DNA from: Bacteroides sp. UBA939
GTDB lineage: Bacteria; Bacteroidota; Bacteroidia; Bacteroidales; Bacteroidaceae
DNA length: 7,611 bases
Assembly (NCBI RefSeq): GCF_002293435.1
Contig: NZ_DBDF01000075.1
Coordinates: 1-7,611, forward strand
Reading direction: 5' to 3'
Position numbers and translations under genes: made by a program. How positions within the stretch are numbered: the stretch's first letter is position 1; the number at the start of each line of letters is the position of its first letter. Below the pieces are notes generated by a model. That model was not told the origin of the DNA. It worked only from the letters and a program-made list of their open reading frames with translations, and did no database searches. Positions 6,104 through 7,611 of the stretch are shown one piece after another.

Positions 6104-6349
6104 CAATGATTTAAAACTCTCTGTTAATAATGCGAATCAGTAGTTAAAGGAGTCATCTCCGTACCAAGGCCGTGTCAAGTCCGTACCAACTCCGTACCTT
6201 CTCCGTATAAAGGTACCCTTAACCGAATTTGGTACGGACTTGGTACGGACTTGATACGGAGATGATAGTGTGTGATACAGCCTGCGTTATTCACAGTGCA
6301 GGAATTAGAGGAGTTTTAACTCCTGATTCGCATTATTAATAAATCATTG
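6104..6349. repeat. 246-bp long inverted-repeat element
   Basis: The ends are perfect inverted 10-mers: CAATGATTTA (6104-6113) and TAAATCATTG (6340-6349). Inside, a 25-bp arm at 6124-6148 pairs with 6315-6339 with one mismatch (24/25); a 10-nt insertion (6114-6123) separates the two blocks on the left arm only. Further in, TCATCTCCGTA (6153-6163) pairs perfectly with 6255-6265, and 6173-6187 pairs with 6242-6256 with one mismatch. A perfect AGGAGTT/AACTCCT stem (6309-6315 and 6318-6324) competes with the right arm. There is no transposase frame and no clear target-site duplication. Confidence 0.88.
6155..6263. repeat. Mirrored array of 11-bp units (consensus AAGTCCGTACC)
   Basis: Five contiguous 11-mers run forward: ATCTCCGTACC (6155), AAGGCCGTGTC (6166), AAGTCCGTACC (6177), AACTCCGTACC (6188) and TTCTCCGTATA (6199). 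After a 21-bp centre (6210-6230) come three units in the opposite orientation: GGTACGGACTT (6231), an exact second copy (6242), and GATACGGAGAT (6253). All units abut with exact 11-bp phasing, about one helical turn, so every CCGTACC core faces the same side of the DNA. Confidence 0.88.
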
Positions 6350-6370
6350 GAGCGTTTTTAAAGAATATGG

Positions 6371-6393
6371 CCCACGTTTTTTAAAAACGTGGG
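6371..6393. repeat. Palindrome with perfect 11-bp arms
   Basis: CCCACGTTTTT (6371-6381) and AAAAACGTGGG (6383-6393) are perfect inverted copies around a single T. As RNA the A/T-rich centre would open into a loop on a CCCACG/CGTGGG stem. It could act as a bidirectional terminator or an operator, but no T-tract follows on either strand outside the stem. Confidence 0.6.
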
Positions 6394-6439
6394 TAACGTT
6401 TATTAACAGCGTAAAAGAGGCTTCGCAATTCGTAATCTC

Positions 6440-6527
6440 ACTCCTATACTTAGGGTATCTCACTATACGACTGAGGGTACCTCTGTATACGACCGAGATA
6501 CCCTAAGTCGTATACTGAGATACCCCC
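6440..6527. repeat. Second 11-bp-unit array with alternating and inverted units
   Basis: Eight contiguous 11-mers alternate between two types. They read ACTCCTATACT (6440), TAGGGTATCTC (6451), ACTATACGACT (6462), GAGGGTACCTC (6473), TGTATACGACC (6484), GAGATACCCTA (6495), AGTCGTATACT (6506) and GAGATACCCCC (6517). Type A (TAGGGTATCTC) turns into its reverse complement in the second half, as does type B (TATACGAC core). This gives perfect 13-bp arms (6449-6461 with 6495-6507) and 18/19 arms (6453-6471 with 6507-6525). It may fold as a stem-loop in fructokinase read-through RNA. Confidence 0.82.
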
Positions 6528-6622
6528 CTTTCAGAATATGCCCTGAGAAGGTTTTTGAGTATTTTGGATGAGTTTTCAGCAAGCCCGGAGCCAAGTAAAT
6601 TATCTTAATAAGTAACTCCAGC

Positions 6623-7516
6623 TTATTTCTGCCGTATCCTCTCCCTCAGCCCCTGCGGCAACTCCGGCATAGCCCCGCTCTGCGTACACACATACGCCGA
6701 AACCTCCACCGCCAGCCTGTGCGCCTCGGCAACCGGCATCCCGCTAAGTATGGCAGACGTGAAAGCCGCAGTAAACGAATCGCCCGCACCAACCGTATCG
6801 GCAACCGGAACCCGCGGCGTCTCCCGGAAAGACACAGTGCCCGGCGTAAACACATAACTCCCGTTTGTCCCGCAGGTCAGAATCAGCATCTTCAGGTTAT
6901 ACTCTGCCAGCAGCGTACGGCATTTATCCTGCAAGTCAGTACCCGGATAGCCGAAGATGCGGCTCACGGTGACCAACTCCTCGTCGTTGATTTTCAGAAC
7001 GTTGCATCGGTGCATCGACTCGCACAGCACCTCCTTCGTATAGAATTCCTGGCGGAGATTGATATCGAATATCTTCAGTTGCCCCTCCACGTCGGGCATC
7101 GTGTCCAGAAAACGCCGGATGGTGGCACAGCTCACCGGACTGCGCTGCGCCAGCGAACCGAAACAAACGGCACGTGTGGAAAGCGCCAGACGCTTCAGCT
7201 CGTCCGTAAAGGGAATGTTATCCCAAGCCACGCCCTCCTTTATCTCATAACAGGGAACGCCCACGGCGTCAAGCGTAACCTGCACCGTACCCGTGGGATA
7301 ATCCACCTGTTCTATCAGGCAAGCCAGCTTCTTGCCGGCAAACACATCCAGTATCTCCTGCCCGTCGGCATCACGCCCTACTGCGCTCACCACGCGGCTA
7401 TCAAAGCCGAACTGTGAAACATGGTACGCAAAATTGGCAGGCGCACCGCCTATTTTCTTTCCTTCGGGCAGCACATCCCAGAGTGCCTCGCCCATTCCTA
7501 CAATGATTTTGTTCAT
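6623..7516 (-). CDS. PfkB-family carbohydrate kinase, probable fructokinase (BT1757-like)
   Basis: This 297-aa cytoplasmic sugar kinase of the ribokinase/PfkB fold has a length typical of bacterial fructokinases. The N-terminal strand IIVGMGEALWDVLP leads to the substrate loop GGAPANFAYH (23-32), whose Gly-Gly and Asn are characteristic of fructokinase and ribokinase. FDINLRQEFY (150-159) and KINDEE (175-180) are the usual mid-domain motifs. The C-terminal signature DTVGAGDSF (240-248) holds the anion hole and catalytic base Asp246. It would phosphorylate fructose released from fructans, giving fructose 6-phosphate for glycolysis. Known: B. thetaiotaomicron BT1757 has this role in the fructan locus near BT1754; the nearby HTCS supports the same setting here. 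No strong Shine-Dalgarno sequence precedes the ATG. The gene upstream lies outside the window. Substrate choice between fructose and related ketoses is inferred. Confidence 0.93.
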   Translation of the reverse strand: MNKIIVGMGEALWDVLPEGKKIGGAPANFAYHVSQFGFDSRVVSAVGRDADGQEILDVFAGKKLACLIEQVDYPTGTVQVTLDAVGVPCYEIKEGVAWDNIPFTDELKRLALSTRAVCFGSLAQRSPVSCATIRRFLDTMPDVEGQLKIFDINLRQEFYTKEVLCESMHRCNVLKINDEELVTVSRIFGYPGTDLQDKCRTLLAEYNLKMLILTCGTNGSYVFTPGTVSFRETPRVPVADTVGAGDSFTAAFTSAILSGMPVAEAHRLAVEVSAYVCTQSGAMPELPQGLRERIRQK

Positions 7517-7533
7517 GATATTTACGATTTATT

Positions 7534-7589
7534 CAAGCTCCGCAAGTTATCTGTATATTAACTCAAATTCCGCATGTCATCTGTATGTT
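7534..7589. repeat. 30-bp-period imperfect direct repeat upstream of the fructokinase
   Basis: Positions 7534-7559 and 7564-7589 match at 21 of 26 bases (shared blocks TCCGCA, ATCTGTAT). They lie 18-73 nt upstream of the fructokinase ATG. No TAnnTTTG box is visible in the remaining upstream bases, so the gene may be transcribed from beyond the window. The repeat may be a binding site pair or degenerate intergenic sequence. Confidence 0.4.
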
Positions 7590-7611
7590 CAGAAGTATCT
7601 CTATTAGCTTC

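Larger units (their letters stand above)
6015..6622. other. Gene-free intergenic stretch holding structured repeats
   Basis: No plausible coding frame crosses this stretch. It contains a long inverted-repeat element (6104-6349), a palindrome (6371-6393) and a second 11-bp array (6440-6527), annotated separately. Positions 6015-6103, 6350-6370, 6394-6439 and 6528-6622 show no feature I can support. As the region immediately downstream of the fructokinase, it probably holds that gene's transcription end, but no hairpin followed by a clean T-tract stands out near 6622. Confidence 0.7.

Noticed and set aside
6104..6349. Insertion sequence
   Set aside because: No transposase frame and no clear target-site duplication; it could be a non-autonomous repeat, noted as a finding instead.
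6440..6527. Rho-independent terminator of the fructokinase
   Set aside because: The inverted arms are about 95-185 nt past the stop, are interrupted by further repeat units, and no T-tract follows on the minus strand.
6719..7417. 232-aa plus-strand open frame
   Set aside because: It is antisense to the fructokinase, which has all family motifs; the length reflects GC-rich codon structure on the other strand.

Overview
The window looks like a Bacteroides (or close Bacteroidales) chromosome. Three things point there: a hybrid two-component system (HTCS) carrying periplasmic sensor, kinase, receiver and AraC domains in one chain; TAnnTTTG-type -7 promoter boxes; and weak or absent Shine-Dalgarno sequences. 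All five genes I accept lie on the minus strand, so transcription runs from high to low coordinates: PfkB-type fructokinase (6623-7516), a non-coding gap of about 780 bp (5844-6622), an ABC/OLD-like ATPase (4602-5843), a small partner protein (4027-4605), a patatin-like protein (3096-3938), and the HTCS (155-3058).

The outer genes resemble one end of a fructan utilisation locus. In B. thetaiotaomicron the fructose-binding HTCS BT1754 and the fructokinase BT1757 lie close together in such a locus. The HTCS here has the same layout: a periplasmic sugar-binding-protein-like domain, one inner transmembrane helix, HisKA, HATPase, REC and AraC-type HTH. The link to fructose is an inference from family and context.

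Between them sits a visibly more AT-rich two-gene cassette. The ATPase and the 192-aa partner overlap by 4 nt (ATGA). The cassette is bracketed by an 82-bp direct repeat (3947-4028 and 5933-6014, 77/82 identical, no gaps). Each copy carries the same -7 box, one upstream of the patatin-like gene and one upstream of the ATPase. This looks like an insertion or duplication that gave an ATPase plus candidate nuclease-fold partner a copy of the resident promoter. The pair resembles two-component anti-phage systems in outline but matches no named system I can recognise, and it is the best candidate here for an undescribed system.

The non-coding DNA is unusually ordered. Positions 24-156 hold a 7-bp-period repeat that runs into the HTCS stop codon. 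Positions 6104-6349 hold a long inverted repeat enclosing mirrored arrays of 11-bp units. Positions 6440-6527 hold a second, unrelated-sequence array that also has exact 11-bp units and an orientation switch. A perfect 11-bp-arm palindrome lies between these two. Inside the HTCS gene there are two in-frame tandem repeats: 21-bp units encoding a heptad coiled coil, and 18-bp units that insert about 30 extra residues into the ATP-binding domain.
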